The position numbers and the translations under genes are program-made. Positions 17,458-25,478 of a stretch of 64,000 bases of DNA are shown here, in pieces (the first letter of the stretch is position 1; each line of letters opens with the position of its first letter). This DNA is from Clostridium sp. (GTDB lineage Bacteria > Bacillota > Clostridia > Lachnospirales > Lachnospiraceae), in NCBI GenBank assembly GCA_018377235.1, contig JAGZZT010000004.1, forward strand, positions 142,005-206,004, in the 5' to 3' direction. The notes below the pieces were generated by a model. It was given only the letters and a program-made list of their open reading frames with translations. It ran no database searches and was not told the origin of the DNA.

Positions 17458-18774
17458 TTAATGCGGACAAGGATTGTATGTCTCTGTTCTAATCAGCCTT
17501 CCCCGTACAACATGTCCGCATTTTGTACAGCGCTCTGCTTCATAATACTTTATTTTACAGCTTCCATCCGCTTGTTTTTCATGAACTGTCACTTCCCCTT
17601 TCACATAGATATGAGAACATGCTCTATGCAGTTCTTGTTCTGATGGATTAGCCGGATAAATATTTCCATTTTCATCAGTAAAATACTCTTGGTAAGGCAG
17701 TTTTTCTATCTTTCCACTGTTCATGCTCTCAGAAAATACAACATAATTGTCCGGATCATCCACTACAAACAATTCCTCTCTGCATTTAGAATCCATGTAC
17801 AAATTTTTTGTTCCTTGATAAGCAAATACCGGAATTCCGCTTACCGCAGCAATCAAACCTGTTGTTAAAACTAATACAGCTGCTTTCTTCTTTTTTCTTG
17901 TTCCCTTCATAATAAACTCCACCCTTTCTCTTATATTTGTTTTTCCCGAATTCAAAGCAGAAGCATAAGTTTCATACAAACAGTTTTCCTCTGCTGCTTG
18001 TATGATGATATATCCGTATTTAATTCTATCTTTCTGGCTTAAATTTTTGACAACTTCGCAGTCGCAATTTAACTCAGTAAATCGCTCTAACTCTTTTATT
18101 GCTATGTATATAAAAGGATTAAACCAGTTTAAACATACGGCGCAATATCTAAGCATATTCCACACCATATCATAATTTTTAATATGTACAAGTTCATGTT
18201 TTAATTCAAAAAAACTATTTTCCTGAACATTTTTTTCTGAAAGCACCACTGCAGGTTTGAACACACCTGTAGTAAAAGTTTTATTCATCTCCCCTGCGCA
18301 GTAAACATCAATTTTTTTATGCAATTTCAATTCTTTTTTATATTGCTCCAATATATCTCCAAACTGTTCATTTTTTAAATAAGTAGTTTGAAAAACTATT
18401 TTCTTAAATTTTTTATATTCCAAATACCATTTTAAAAGCAGATATAATGTAATACCAATCCAAACAGCACTAAAAATTATTTCACCCCTTAGTTCTGGAT
18501 TTACATGCATCCCTTTCTGTGTTACTACTAATACAGGTTCGCTTCCTCTATAAATTATATCCTTAACTGTTAGAGAAAAAAAACCATATCTGGAAAATAA
18601 GTAAAGCAATACATTTTTGCACCATCCAAGCGGAAGTAAAAATAATAAAATATCTGCTTTCAGCATTTTGTAATTCCAAACAACATTTTGAGATAAATGA
18701 AATATCCTTCTAAACAATAATACTAATAATAAAAAAATACTTCCTGTTAATGATGTAGAGATAATAATTCTCAT
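17458..18774 (-). CDS. BlaR1-like M56 membrane peptidase / sensor
   Basis: Integral membrane zinc protease of 438 residues. Membrane segments lie at about 5-20, 40-60, 100-117 and 298-318, and the cytoplasmic M56 domain has HELVH (193-197) with a downstream ELNCD glutamate. In known systems such proteins sense an extracellular signal and trigger cleavage of a BlaI-type repressor. Here the extracellular part is only about 120 residues, has no penicillin-binding domain, and is cysteine-rich (C331, C386, C406, C416, C419, C436, with a CTKCG pair and a terminal CPH). The ligand is therefore unlikely to be a beta-lactam sensed in the BlaR1 manner. The gene is much more AT-rich than its neighbours. 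Its start lies 2 bases from the BlaI-like stop. Confidence 0.85.
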   Translation of the reverse strand: MRIIISTSLTGSIFLLLVLLFRRIFHLSQNVVWNYKMLKADILLFLLPLGWCKNVLLYLFSRYGFFSLTVKDIIYRGSEPVLVVTQKGMHVNPELRGEIIFSAVWIGITLYLLLKWYLEYKKFKKIVFQTTYLKNEQFGDILEQYKKELKLHKKIDVYCAGEMNKTFTTGVFKPAVVLSEKNVQENSFFELKHELVHIKNYDMVWNMLRYCAVCLNWFNPFIYIAIKELERFTELNCDCEVVKNLSQKDRIKYGYIIIQAAEENCLYETYASALNSGKTNIRERVEFIMKGTRKKKKAAVLVLTTGLIAAVSGIPVFAYQGTKNLYMDSKCREELFVVDDPDNYVVFSESMNSGKIEKLPYQEYFTDENGNIYPANPSEQELHRACSHIYVKGEVTVHEKQADGSCKIKYYEAERCTKCGHVVRGRLIRTETYNPCPH

Positions 18775-18775
18775 T

Positions 18776-19156
18776 TTATTCTTCCTGCTGCGCGGACAAC
18801 TCCTCCAAATATCTTTTCAGTTCATTTGCGTCTTCCTGTGTTAGTTTAGAGGAGCCTGAAAGTGCAGATACAAAATTTTTTACAGAGCCTTCATACCAGT
18901 CATCCAGCATATAACATGCAAAATCTGTTTGAAATTGCTTCTTGCTGTATGCATAAATATATTTTCTATCATTTTTTATCACCAGCCCTTTTTCTATCAG
19001 ATGCACTAAAAAGGTATTAAGTGTCTGGCGTTTCCAATTTTTTCCATTTTTTTCAAAATGATCCATCATTTCACGTATTGTCATCCATCGTGCTTCTTTC
19101 CATAAAAGCTCCATAATTTCTTCCTCTGACGGTGTTATTCTAGTATTGATGGTCAT
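18776..19156 (-). CDS. BlaI/MecI-family repressor
   Basis: Winged-helix repressor of 126 residues: RITPSEEEIMELLWKEARWMTIREMMDHF is the DNA-binding start, followed by NGKNWKRQTLNTFLVHLIEKGLV. The C-terminal half would dimerise and be cleaved after signalling. The ATG at 19154-19156 is 6 bases from AAGGAG; a GTG just before it is too close. It is co-transcribed with the M56 sensor. Two similar inverted repeats upstream, one at its own promoter and one at a divergent promoter, suggest it controls both transcripts. Confidence 0.88.
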   Translation of the reverse strand: MTINTRITPSEEEIMELLWKEARWMTIREMMDHFEKNGKNWKRQTLNTFLVHLIEKGLVIKNDRKYIYAYSKKQFQTDFACYMLDDWYEGSVKNFVSALSGSSKLTQEDANELKRYLEELSAQQEE

Positions 19157-19171
19157 CACCCACTCCTTGCG

Positions 19172-19222
19172 ACTATGTTTTATAGTTATTTATACGATAT
19201 CACTTTTTTATCATTTATTCAA
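19172..19222 (-). promoter_or_regulatory. blaI-like promoter and operator 1
   Basis: Minus-strand TTGAAT (19217-19222), 17-base spacer, TATCGT (19194-19199). Immediately downstream lies the inverted repeat ACTAT-N5-ATAGT at 19172-19186, placed to cover the transcription start region. Confidence 0.6.
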
Positions 19223-19256
19223 CTTAAAATTTTACATAAAAATTCACTTTTTATTA

Positions 19257-19285
19257 TTGACTATATTAAATAGTCGTGCTATGAT
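19257..19285 (+). promoter_or_regulatory. Divergent promoter with operator 2
   Basis: Plus-strand TTGACT (19257-19262), 17-base spacer, TATGAT (19280-19285). The spacer holds a perfect inverted repeat, GACTAT-N5-ATAGTC (19259-19275), with the same half-sites as operator 1. It would place the downstream small membrane protein under the BlaI-like repressor. Confidence 0.65.
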
Positions 19286-19396
19286 GATTCTATCACAAAA
19301 AACTTATAAAAGGGGGTATCCACAATGGTATTCTAATACTTCTATACTAATCTTTCCGTAAAAATTTGCTACAATTTCAGAAGTGGAAGTGATTTT

Positions 19397-19642
19397 TTGA
19401 AAGAATTGATTCAAAACAAAACTCTCATAAACAGTTTTTTGAGCGTTTTATATTTTCTGGCGTCTGTTTTATATGTTTTCGACTGGACTATGCCTTTTTG
19501 TATTATCATGCTCTGCATTATTGCCTTGCTTCTTTTGACAATGACTGTCAAACAGGCAAAGCCTGCTTCCCATTTTTCTTGTCTTATACGAAACTTGGGG
19601 ATGCTGATGCTGGCAGCTTCTCTCATTGTAAAACTTCTATAA
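19397..19642 (+). CDS. Small membrane protein, 81 residues, function unknown
   Basis: Not recognised. The start is a TTG at 19397-19399 with GGAAGTGA a few bases upstream. The protein is almost wholly hydrophobic, with likely membrane segments at about 12-28, 31-48 and 63-80 and short charged links (VKQAKPAS). It has its own sigma-A-type promoter containing a BlaI-like operator, about 110 bases upstream, and a strong terminator after it. Context suggests it is the effector or resistance output of the divergent BlaI/M56 pair (inference). It is too small for a MATE or ABC permease. Confidence 0.65.
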   Translation: MKELIQNKTLINSFLSVLYFLASVLYVFDWTMPFCIIMLCIIALLLLTMTVKQAKPASHFSCLIRNLGMLMLAASLIVKLL

Positions 19643-19660
19643 TATAATAATATTACTGTC

Positions 19661-19696
19661 AAAAGCCCCCACGCCAGAAGCATGGGGGCTTTTCTT
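19661..19696 (+). terminator. Terminator after the small membrane protein gene
   Basis: The duplicated ppdK hairpin (GCCCCCA/TGGGGGC stem with AAAA and TTTT flanks) works on either strand. On the plus strand it follows the 81-residue membrane protein; on the minus strand it follows the yoeB-like gene. Confidence 0.8.
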
Positions 19697-19767
19697 TCCT
19701 CAAGTCTCATCTGCTTTGCAAAGGACTGAATCTTATTTCATCTTATTTGTTGTTCAGAGCTGCCTGA
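19661..19767. repeat. Direct repeat copy A: ppdK 3' end plus terminator
   Basis: 107 bases identical to 20529-20635 except one base. It contains the last 25 bases of the ppdK coding sequence including the stop, then the ppdK terminator hairpin. No ppdK sequence continues beyond 19767, so this copy is a displaced fragment. Together with copy B it brackets the RelB-YoeB genes. Confidence 0.9.
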
Positions 19768-19798
19768 ACTTCAGGACATCATCAGTATAAGGATACCT

Positions 19799-20059
19799 TT
19801 AATCATCATAATGTCCCCGGCAGGCGGCTATAATAACTGCCCCATCTTTCTCACAATAGACAATGCGGTTGGTCTCATCAATTCGCCGGCTCCAGTAACC
19901 GCTTAACTTTCCTTTTAATGGCTCTGGCTTGCCGATACCCTCAAACGTACTTCTCTGAATGTCTTTTATAAGAGCATTGACCCGTTTTAATGTCTTTCTG
20001 TCCTGCGTCTGCCAGAAGATATAATCTTCCCATGCACTCTCTTCCCATAATAGCCGCAT
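19799..20059 (-). CDS. YoeB/Txe-family mRNA interferase toxin
   Basis: Ribosome-dependent mRNA endonuclease, 86 residues. The alignment by eye with E. coli YoeB is close over the whole length, and the catalytic residues fall at the same numbers: E46 (KPEPL), R65 (TNRIVY) and H83 (CRGHY). The ATG overlaps the antitoxin stop by one base, the coupled arrangement usual for such pairs. YoeB is normally paired with YefM; here the partner is RelB/DinJ-like. Confidence 0.9.
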   Translation of the reverse strand: MRLLWEESAWEDYIFWQTQDRKTLKRVNALIKDIQRSTFEGIGKPEPLKGKLSGYWSRRIDETNRIVYCEKDGAVIIAACRGHYDD

Positions 20060-20316
20060 CAGTCTGCCTCAATCAAATCATGCTCTGCTAATTTTGCGGT
20101 TCCGTCATTGATACCTGCCACAATTTTTTCAAGATATTCCATATTGCTTTTAGAATAAAACGGGTCGGCAGATAGTTCAAAAGGAATACGTTTTTCTCTG
20201 GCAACTGTTTTCAAGAAAATGTTAATTGCAGTCGACATGCTTAAGCCAATCGCGTCAAGCGTCTGTTCTGCACTTTTTTTGACTTCGTCTTCTACACGAA
20301 TACTAATTTGTGCCAT
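20059..20316 (-). CDS. RelB/DinJ-family antitoxin
   Basis: Antitoxin of 85 residues. The N-terminal ribbon-helix-helix (QISIRVEDEVKKSAEQTLDAIGLSMSTAINIFLKTVARE) binds DNA and the C-terminal part (FYSKSNMEYLEKIVAGINDG) would wrap the toxin. It is first in the operon, with a promoter and an inverted repeat upstream that fit autorepression by the complex. Confidence 0.88.
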   Translation of the reverse strand: MAQISIRVEDEVKKSAEQTLDAIGLSMSTAINIFLKTVAREKRIPFELSADPFYSKSNMEYLEKIVAGINDGTAKLAEHDLIEAD

Positions 20317-20369
20317 ATCATCACTTCCCTCGTCTTTTCATAATTATTTTTGCGTTTTATTTCTGCTTT

Positions 20370-20423
20370 TATTATATCTCTATTTGCAGTAAAAAGCAAT
20401 CATTTTACTATATATTTGCTTTT
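20370..20423 (-). promoter_or_regulatory. relB-yoeB promoter and likely autorepression site
   Basis: Minus-strand TTGCTT (20393-20398), 17-base spacer, TATAAT (20370-20375). An inverted repeat AAAAAGCAA (20390-20398) / TTGCTTTTT (20415-20423) overlaps the -35. Confidence 0.7.
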
Positions 20424-20527
20424 TGCATCCTATGCGTGGGTAAATAGCAAGGTGAACAGCAAGCCAAGCTGAACATATACCTGATTCAGCACAGAAAAAC
20501 GAGAAACATCACTCTGCCCAGATCGCC

Positions 20528-20564
20528 AAAAAGCCCCCACGCCAGAAGCATGGGGGCTTTTCTT
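20528..20564 (-). terminator. ppdK terminator
   Basis: On the minus strand a GCCCCCA...TGGGGGC stem is followed by TTTTT, about 50 bases past the ppdK stop. Canonical intrinsic terminator. Confidence 0.85.
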
Positions 20565-20635
20565 TCCTCAAGTCTCATCTGCTTTGCAAAAGACTGAATC
20601 TTATTTCATCTTATTTGTTGTTCAGAGCTGCCTGA
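20529..20635. repeat. Direct repeat copy B: genuine ppdK 3' end plus terminator
   Basis: The copy contiguous with the intact ppdK gene. It matches 19661-19767 in 106 of 107 positions and lies 868 bases from it. Confidence 0.9.
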
Positions 20636-23238
20636 GCTGCTGCCAGTCTTGCGATCGGCACGCGGAATGGTGAGCAGGACACATAGTCCAGACCAATCTT
20701 ATGGCAGAACTCTACAGAAGACGGATCTCCGCCGTGCTCACCGCAGATACCTACATGAAGCTCTGGACGAACTGGCTTACCTAACTTAATAGCCATCTCC
20801 ATAAGCTTGCCTACGCCGTCCTGATCCAGCTTAGCGAATGGATCGTTCTCGAAGATCTTAGCGTCGTAGTAAGCGTTTAAGAACTTGCCTGCATCGTCAC
20901 GGGAGAAGCCGTATGTCATCTGTGTCAGGTCGTTTGTACCGAAGCAGAAGAACTCAGCCTCTTTTGCGATCTCGTCAGCTGTTACGCATGCTCTCGGGAT
21001 CTCGATCATAGTACCAACCTCATACTTCAGATCAATACCTGCTGCTGCGATCTCAGCGTCTGCTGTCTCAACAACTGCCTTCTTAACATACTTTAACTCT
21101 TTTACATCGCCTACAAGCGGAATCATGATCTCCGGCTTAACGGTCCAGTCAGCGTGTGCCTTCTGTACGTTGATAGCTGCGCGGATAACAGCCTTTGTCT
21201 GCATCTTTGCAATCTCCGGATATGTCACCGCCAGACGGCATCCACGATGTCCCATCATCGGGTTGAACTCATGTAAGGAGTCAATGATGGTCTTAATCTG
21301 CTCAACTGTCTTGCCCTGAGCATCAGCCAGCTTCTTGATGTCCTCTTCCTCTGTAGGAACGAACTCATGTAACGGCGGATCCAGGAAACGGATAGTAACT
21401 GGGTTGCCCTCAAGAGCCTCATATAACTTCTCAAAGTCTCCCTGCTGTACCGGAAGGATCTTCTCAAGAGCTGCCTCTCTCTCCTCTACTGTATCGGAGC
21501 AGATCATCTCGCGGAATGCATCAATTCTGTCACCCTCGAAGAACATATGCTCTGTACGGCAGAGACCAATACCCTCAGCGCCTAACTCGCGGGCCTTCTT
21601 AGCGTCAGCCGGTGTGTCAGCGTTTGTACGAACCTTTAATCTTCTGTACTTATCAGCCCAAGCCATGATTCTTCCGAACTCGCCGACGATGGAAGCATCT
21701 ACAGTCGGGATAACGCCGTCATAGATCTTACCTGTGGATCCGTCGATGGATAACCAGTCTCCCTCATGGTACTCCTTGCCAGCCAGAACGAACTTCTTGT
21801 TAGCCTCGTCCATAGCGATCTCAGAGCAGCCGGATACGCAGCATGTTCCCATACCACGTGCAACTACTGCTGCGTGGGATGTCATACCGCCGCGGACTGT
21901 TAAGATACCCTGAGCAGCCTTCATACCCTCGATATCCTCTGGGGATGTCTCAAGACGAACCAGAACTACCTTCTCGCCCTTTAAAGCCCACTCCTTAGCG
22001 TCCTCTGCTGTGAAGACGATCTTACCGCATGCAGCGCCTGGAGATGCAGCTAAAGCCTGAGCAACCGGAGCAGCCTCCTTTAATGCCTTAGCGTCGAACT
22101 GTGGGTGAAGCAGTGTATCCAGGTTTCTCGGGTCGATCATGGTAACTGCCTTCTCCTCTGTGATCATGCCCTCGTCTACTAAATCGCAGGCAATCTTTAA
22201 GGCAGCCTTAGCTGTTCTCTTACCGTTACGTGTCTGGAGCATATAGAGCTTCTTATCCTCGATAGTGAACTCCATATCCTGCATATCTCTGTAATGGTTC
22301 TCAAGAGTATGGCAGATTCCTACGAACTGCTCGTAAACCTCCGGCATAACCTCTTTTAACTGATCGATCTTCTGAGGTGTGCGGACACCTGCAACTACGT
22401 CCTCGCCCTGAGCGTTCATTAAGAACTCGCCCATCAGGTGCTTCTCACCTGTAGCTGGGTCACGTGTGAAGGCAACGCCTGTACCAGAAGTCTCGCCCAT
22501 GTTTCCGAATGCCATCATCTGTACGTTTACAGCAGTACCCCAGGAGTATGGGATATCGTTGTCACGACGGTATACATTGGCACGTGGGTTGTCCCAGGAA
22601 CGGAATACAGCCTTGATAGCCTCCATTAACTGAGTCTTCGGATCTGTTGGGAAGTCTTCGCCAATCTTCTCTTTGTACTCAGCCTTGAACTGGTTAGCCA
22701 GCTCCTTTAAATCCTCAGCAGTAAGCTCTACGTCCTGTGTAACGCCCTTCTCAGCCTTCATCTTATCAATTAATTCCTCGAAGTACTTCTTACCTACTTC
22801 CATAACTACATCGGAGAACATCTGGATAAATCTTCTGTAGCAGTCCCAAGCCCAACGCGGATTGCCGGACTTCTTAGCAAGAACCTCTACTACTTCCTCG
22901 TTTAAACCGAGGTTTAAGATTGTATCCATCATACCTGGCATGGAAGCTCTGGCTCCGGAACGAACAGAAACAAGAAGCGGGTTCTCCTTATCACCGAATT
23001 TCTTTCCTGTGATCTCTTCCATTTTGGAGATATGATCCATGATCTGAGCCATGATCTCGTCATTGATCTTTCTGCCGTCCTCGTAATACTGTGTGCAGGC
23101 CTCTGTAGTGATTGTGAAGCCCTGCGGAACCGGAAGGCCTAATTTTGTCATCTCAGCCAGGTTAGCGCCCTTACCACCTAACAGGTTTCTCATGGTTGCA
23201 TCGCCTTCGCTGAACAAATAAACCCACTTGTTTGCCAT
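20611..23238 (-). CDS. ppdK: Pyruvate, phosphate dikinase
   Basis: Interconverts pyruvate + ATP + phosphate and phosphoenolpyruvate + AMP + pyrophosphate; in anaerobes it often replaces pyruvate kinase or supports gluconeogenesis. It has 875 residues. The N-terminal ATP-grasp shows GGKGANLAEM (21-30) and SVRSGARASMPGMMDTILNLG. The phosphohistidine is H455 in GGMTSHAAVVARG, and the C-terminal PEP-binding barrel has CRTEHMFF and CGEHGGDPSSVEF. H455 matches the numbering of the well-studied C. symbiosum enzyme. AGGAGG precedes the ATG. The 3' end is the source of the duplicated 107-bp segment. Confidence 0.97.
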   Translation of the reverse strand: MANKWVYLFSEGDATMRNLLGGKGANLAEMTKLGLPVPQGFTITTEACTQYYEDGRKINDEIMAQIMDHISKMEEITGKKFGDKENPLLVSVRSGARASMPGMMDTILNLGLNEEVVEVLAKKSGNPRWAWDCYRRFIQMFSDVVMEVGKKYFEELIDKMKAEKGVTQDVELTAEDLKELANQFKAEYKEKIGEDFPTDPKTQLMEAIKAVFRSWDNPRANVYRRDNDIPYSWGTAVNVQMMAFGNMGETSGTGVAFTRDPATGEKHLMGEFLMNAQGEDVVAGVRTPQKIDQLKEVMPEVYEQFVGICHTLENHYRDMQDMEFTIEDKKLYMLQTRNGKRTAKAALKIACDLVDEGMITEEKAVTMIDPRNLDTLLHPQFDAKALKEAAPVAQALAASPGAACGKIVFTAEDAKEWALKGEKVVLVRLETSPEDIEGMKAAQGILTVRGGMTSHAAVVARGMGTCCVSGCSEIAMDEANKKFVLAGKEYHEGDWLSIDGSTGKIYDGVIPTVDASIVGEFGRIMAWADKYRRLKVRTNADTPADAKKARELGAEGIGLCRTEHMFFEGDRIDAFREMICSDTVEEREAALEKILPVQQGDFEKLYEALEGNPVTIRFLDPPLHEFVPTEEEDIKKLADAQGKTVEQIKTIIDSLHEFNPMMGHRGCRLAVTYPEIAKMQTKAVIRAAINVQKAHADWTVKPEIMIPLVGDVKELKYVKKAVVETADAEIAAAGIDLKYEVGTMIEIPRACVTADEIAKEAEFFCFGTNDLTQMTYGFSRDDAGKFLNAYYDAKIFENDPFAKLDQDGVGKLMEMAIKLGKPVRPELHVGICGEHGGDPSSVEFCHKIGLDYVSCSPFRVPIARLAAAQAALNNK

Positions 23239-23353
23239 AAGTTGTTTTCCTCCTATTGTTTTGCGGGAATACCCGCTTGATTGTAAAACGGACTGTGACC
23301 GCGGCGGATAGGATTAACAGGCATTTGCCCAGTATTCTTCCGCCTTCGTGAAT

Positions 23354-23381
23354 ATTATAACATAATCTTGTAACTAGTAAA
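23354..23381 (-). promoter_or_regulatory. ppdK promoter
   Basis: Minus-strand TTTACT (23376-23381), 16-base spacer, TATAAT (23354-23359). It lies about 116 bases upstream of the start codon, giving a leader of about 110 bases. Confidence 0.7.
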
Positions 23382-23406
23382 GGGGGTTTCTGCAAATCTT
23401 TCCAAT

Positions 23407-24732
23407 TTATGCGGTTTTTCTTCCCCTTTTTAACATGAAGACCGCGCACAAAAGCGTTACGCACTCTGTAGCTGTCATAGCTGCCCATATTCCGTTTACT
23501 CCAAAGGCCATAGGAAGCAGGAACACAAACGCTCCATTTAACACGATTCCTCTCAGCATACAAATCGTCATGGCAAAACCAGGCTTCAGCACAGACTGGA
23601 AGTAAGTGGCAAACAGCACGTTGGATCCTGCAGCCAGAAATGACAGGAAATAAATCCGGACTGCCGTGACTCCCATACTCATGATCTCCTCTGTCGGCTC
23701 CACGAAAGCGTATACCAGAATCTGCGGGCAGAACAGGCCAACAGCAGTAAACAAAACTCCAGCGGCAGCAGCGGCCTTTAAAGCCATGCGTCTGGTATCC
23801 TCCACGCGGAGCTTCTTTCCCGCGCCGAAATTGATCGCCATCACTGGCTGAGCCGCCTGGGAAATTCCGTTAAAGATGGAGGACGCAATCAACGCGCTGT
23901 TGGACACAATTCCGTACACCACCACGCCCAGATCTCCCACATAGCTTAGCAGCTGCCTGTTGAACAGGAAAACGACAATTCCGCTGGTCATTTCCACCAG
24001 AAAGCTGGAAGCTCCGTTGACCGCTGCTGCTTTCATCTCCCGGAAGCCGAATCGCTTGGACAATTTTAAAGTATTAACCGGAGAGACAAAGTGAGTTAAG
24101 AGAATCGCTACCGTAATCATAGAGCCGATCACTGTGGCAGCAGCGGCTCCGGCCATGCCGAGATTCATAGGGAAGATAAACACATAGTCCAAAATTACAT
24201 TGGACACTCCTCCTGTAATCACCGCGGCCATAGCCCGTTTCGGCTCTCTGTCGTTGCGGACAAAGGCCTGGAAAAACGAAGAACAGACAAAAATCGGAGC
24301 TCCTGCAATCAAAATCTTCCCGTACTGGCGTACAAACAGATCCATGCTCTCATTGCGCCCGAGAAATTTTGTCACTGGATCAAAAAATACCAGAAAACCC
24401 ACTCCGTAAATAATTCCCACAAAAAGCGCCAGAAACAAAGCCGCTGTAAAATATCGGCGGCACATAGTCTCTTCCTGCCTTCCTCTGGAAATAGAGAACA
24501 GTACGCTTCCCCCTACTCCAAACATCATGCCTGTTCCGAAAAACAGGCTGAATACAGGCAGAAGCAGGTTTAAGGCGGCGATTCCCACCGGCCCCACACC
24601 ACGGCCAATCATCATCGTGTCAGCCAAAATATAAATAGAGGTCACAAGCGTAGCGCTGATAGACGGAAGCAGATATTTTCTGTACAGCGCCTTGATTGGA
24701 TCCTCCAGAAGATTCGCAGTATTCTGTCCCAT
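23407..24732 (-). CDS. MATE-family efflux transporter
   Basis: Cation-coupled multidrug exporter of the MatE family. It has 441 residues and about 12 membrane segments in two homologous halves, with the family-like LPSISATLVTSIYILADTMMIG at the N-terminus and VMAINFGAGKK at the start of the second half. Substrate unknown. It is divergent from the marR-MATE operon, and the two MATE proteins are clearly different sequences. Confidence 0.9.
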   Translation of the reverse strand: MGQNTANLLEDPIKALYRKYLLPSISATLVTSIYILADTMMIGRGVGPVGIAALNLLLPVFSLFFGTGMMFGVGGSVLFSISRGRQEETMCRRYFTAALFLALFVGIIYGVGFLVFFDPVTKFLGRNESMDLFVRQYGKILIAGAPIFVCSSFFQAFVRNDREPKRAMAAVITGGVSNVILDYVFIFPMNLGMAGAAAATVIGSMITVAILLTHFVSPVNTLKLSKRFGFREMKAAAVNGASSFLVEMTSGIVVFLFNRQLLSYVGDLGVVVYGIVSNSALIASSIFNGISQAAQPVMAINFGAGKKLRVEDTRRMALKAAAAAGVLFTAVGLFCPQILVYAFVEPTEEIMSMGVTAVRIYFLSFLAAGSNVLFATYFQSVLKPGFAMTICMLRGIVLNGAFVFLLPMAFGVNGIWAAMTATECVTLLCAVFMLKRGRKTA

Positions 24733-24770
24733 AACTCAAGTCATCCTTTCACCCTTCTATTCTTTCTCTA

Positions 24771-24833
24771 TGTCCTGTTCCGCCAGATTCAGGACATTCT
24801 CTCTATTTTATCTTAAGTTTTCTGTTTTGTCAC
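24771..24833 (-). promoter_or_regulatory. Promoter and leader hairpin of the minus-strand MATE gene
   Basis: Minus-strand GTGACA (24828-24833), 17-base spacer, TAAAAT (24805-24810). In the leader, TGTCCTG (24771-24777) pairs with CAGGACA (24790-24796), a possible operator or hairpin. Confidence 0.65.
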
Positions 24834-24857
24834 CTGTTTCCTGCCCTTTATTTGCTC

Positions 24858-24917
24858 TTGACAACTTTCTTAAAAGGGGTACAATATGTGACAGGGAAAA
24901 TAGTTCTTTTTAGAACT
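24858..24917 (+). promoter_or_regulatory. marR-MATE promoter and operator
   Basis: Plus-strand TTGACA (24858-24863), 16-base spacer, TACAAT (24880-24885). The palindrome AGTTCTTTTTAGAACT (24902-24917) lies just past the expected start site, in the position of a MarR autorepression site. Confidence 0.7.
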
Positions 24918-24986
24918 TTTCCAGACTCATGTATGCCTGCTGCCTTTCATGGCGGAAAACAGGTACTGAAGAGGGGAGGATGTTCT

Positions 24987-25457
24987 ATGAACAGCCGCAC
25001 AGAGCTGCTTTTTGGAATCCGGAGAATTGTCAAATTTTATGAGCTTTTATTGAAGCCTATCTGCCTTTATTATAATCTTTCTCATATGGAAGCTGAAATT
25101 CTGGCATTTTTGCACAATAATCCCGGAAGGGACACGGCCAGTGACATTGTGGAACTGCGTATGTTTAAAAAAGGCAATGTTTCCCAGGCTGCAGACAGTC
25201 TCATTGAACGGGGACTTCTCACCCGGGAGCGTGATCTGGGTGATCGGCGTAAAAGCCATCTGCATTTGACTGAAGAATCACAGGAAATTCTGGCAAAAAT
25301 CGAAAGAGCCCGCCTGGCCTTTCAGGCCCAGCTGTTCTCCGGTTTTTCAGAGGATGAATTCTCTCTTTTTCAGTCCCTCAACGCCAGAATCTTTGAAAAT
25401 GCCCTGGCAGGACTTGAGAACAGGGGTAAAGTCCCTTTTGACCCCAGCATCTTTTAA
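24987..25457 (+). CDS. MarR-family transcriptional regulator
   Basis: Winged-helix regulator of 156 residues. The recognition region is GRDTASDIVELRMFKKGNVSQAADSLIERGLLTRERDLGDRRKSHLHLT, typical of MarR proteins. The ATG at 24987 follows GGGGAGGA; the longer open frame covers the promoter and is not coding. It is the first gene of an operon with the MATE exporter 21 bases downstream, which it probably represses until a drug or metabolite binds. Confidence 0.9.
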   Translation: MNSRTELLFGIRRIVKFYELLLKPICLYYNLSHMEAEILAFLHNNPGRDTASDIVELRMFKKGNVSQAADSLIERGLLTRERDLGDRRKSHLHLTEESQEILAKIERARLAFQAQLFSGFSEDEFSLFQSLNARIFENALAGLENRGKVPFDPSIF

Positions 25458-25478
25458 ATTCAAAGGAGTGAACCGTAA

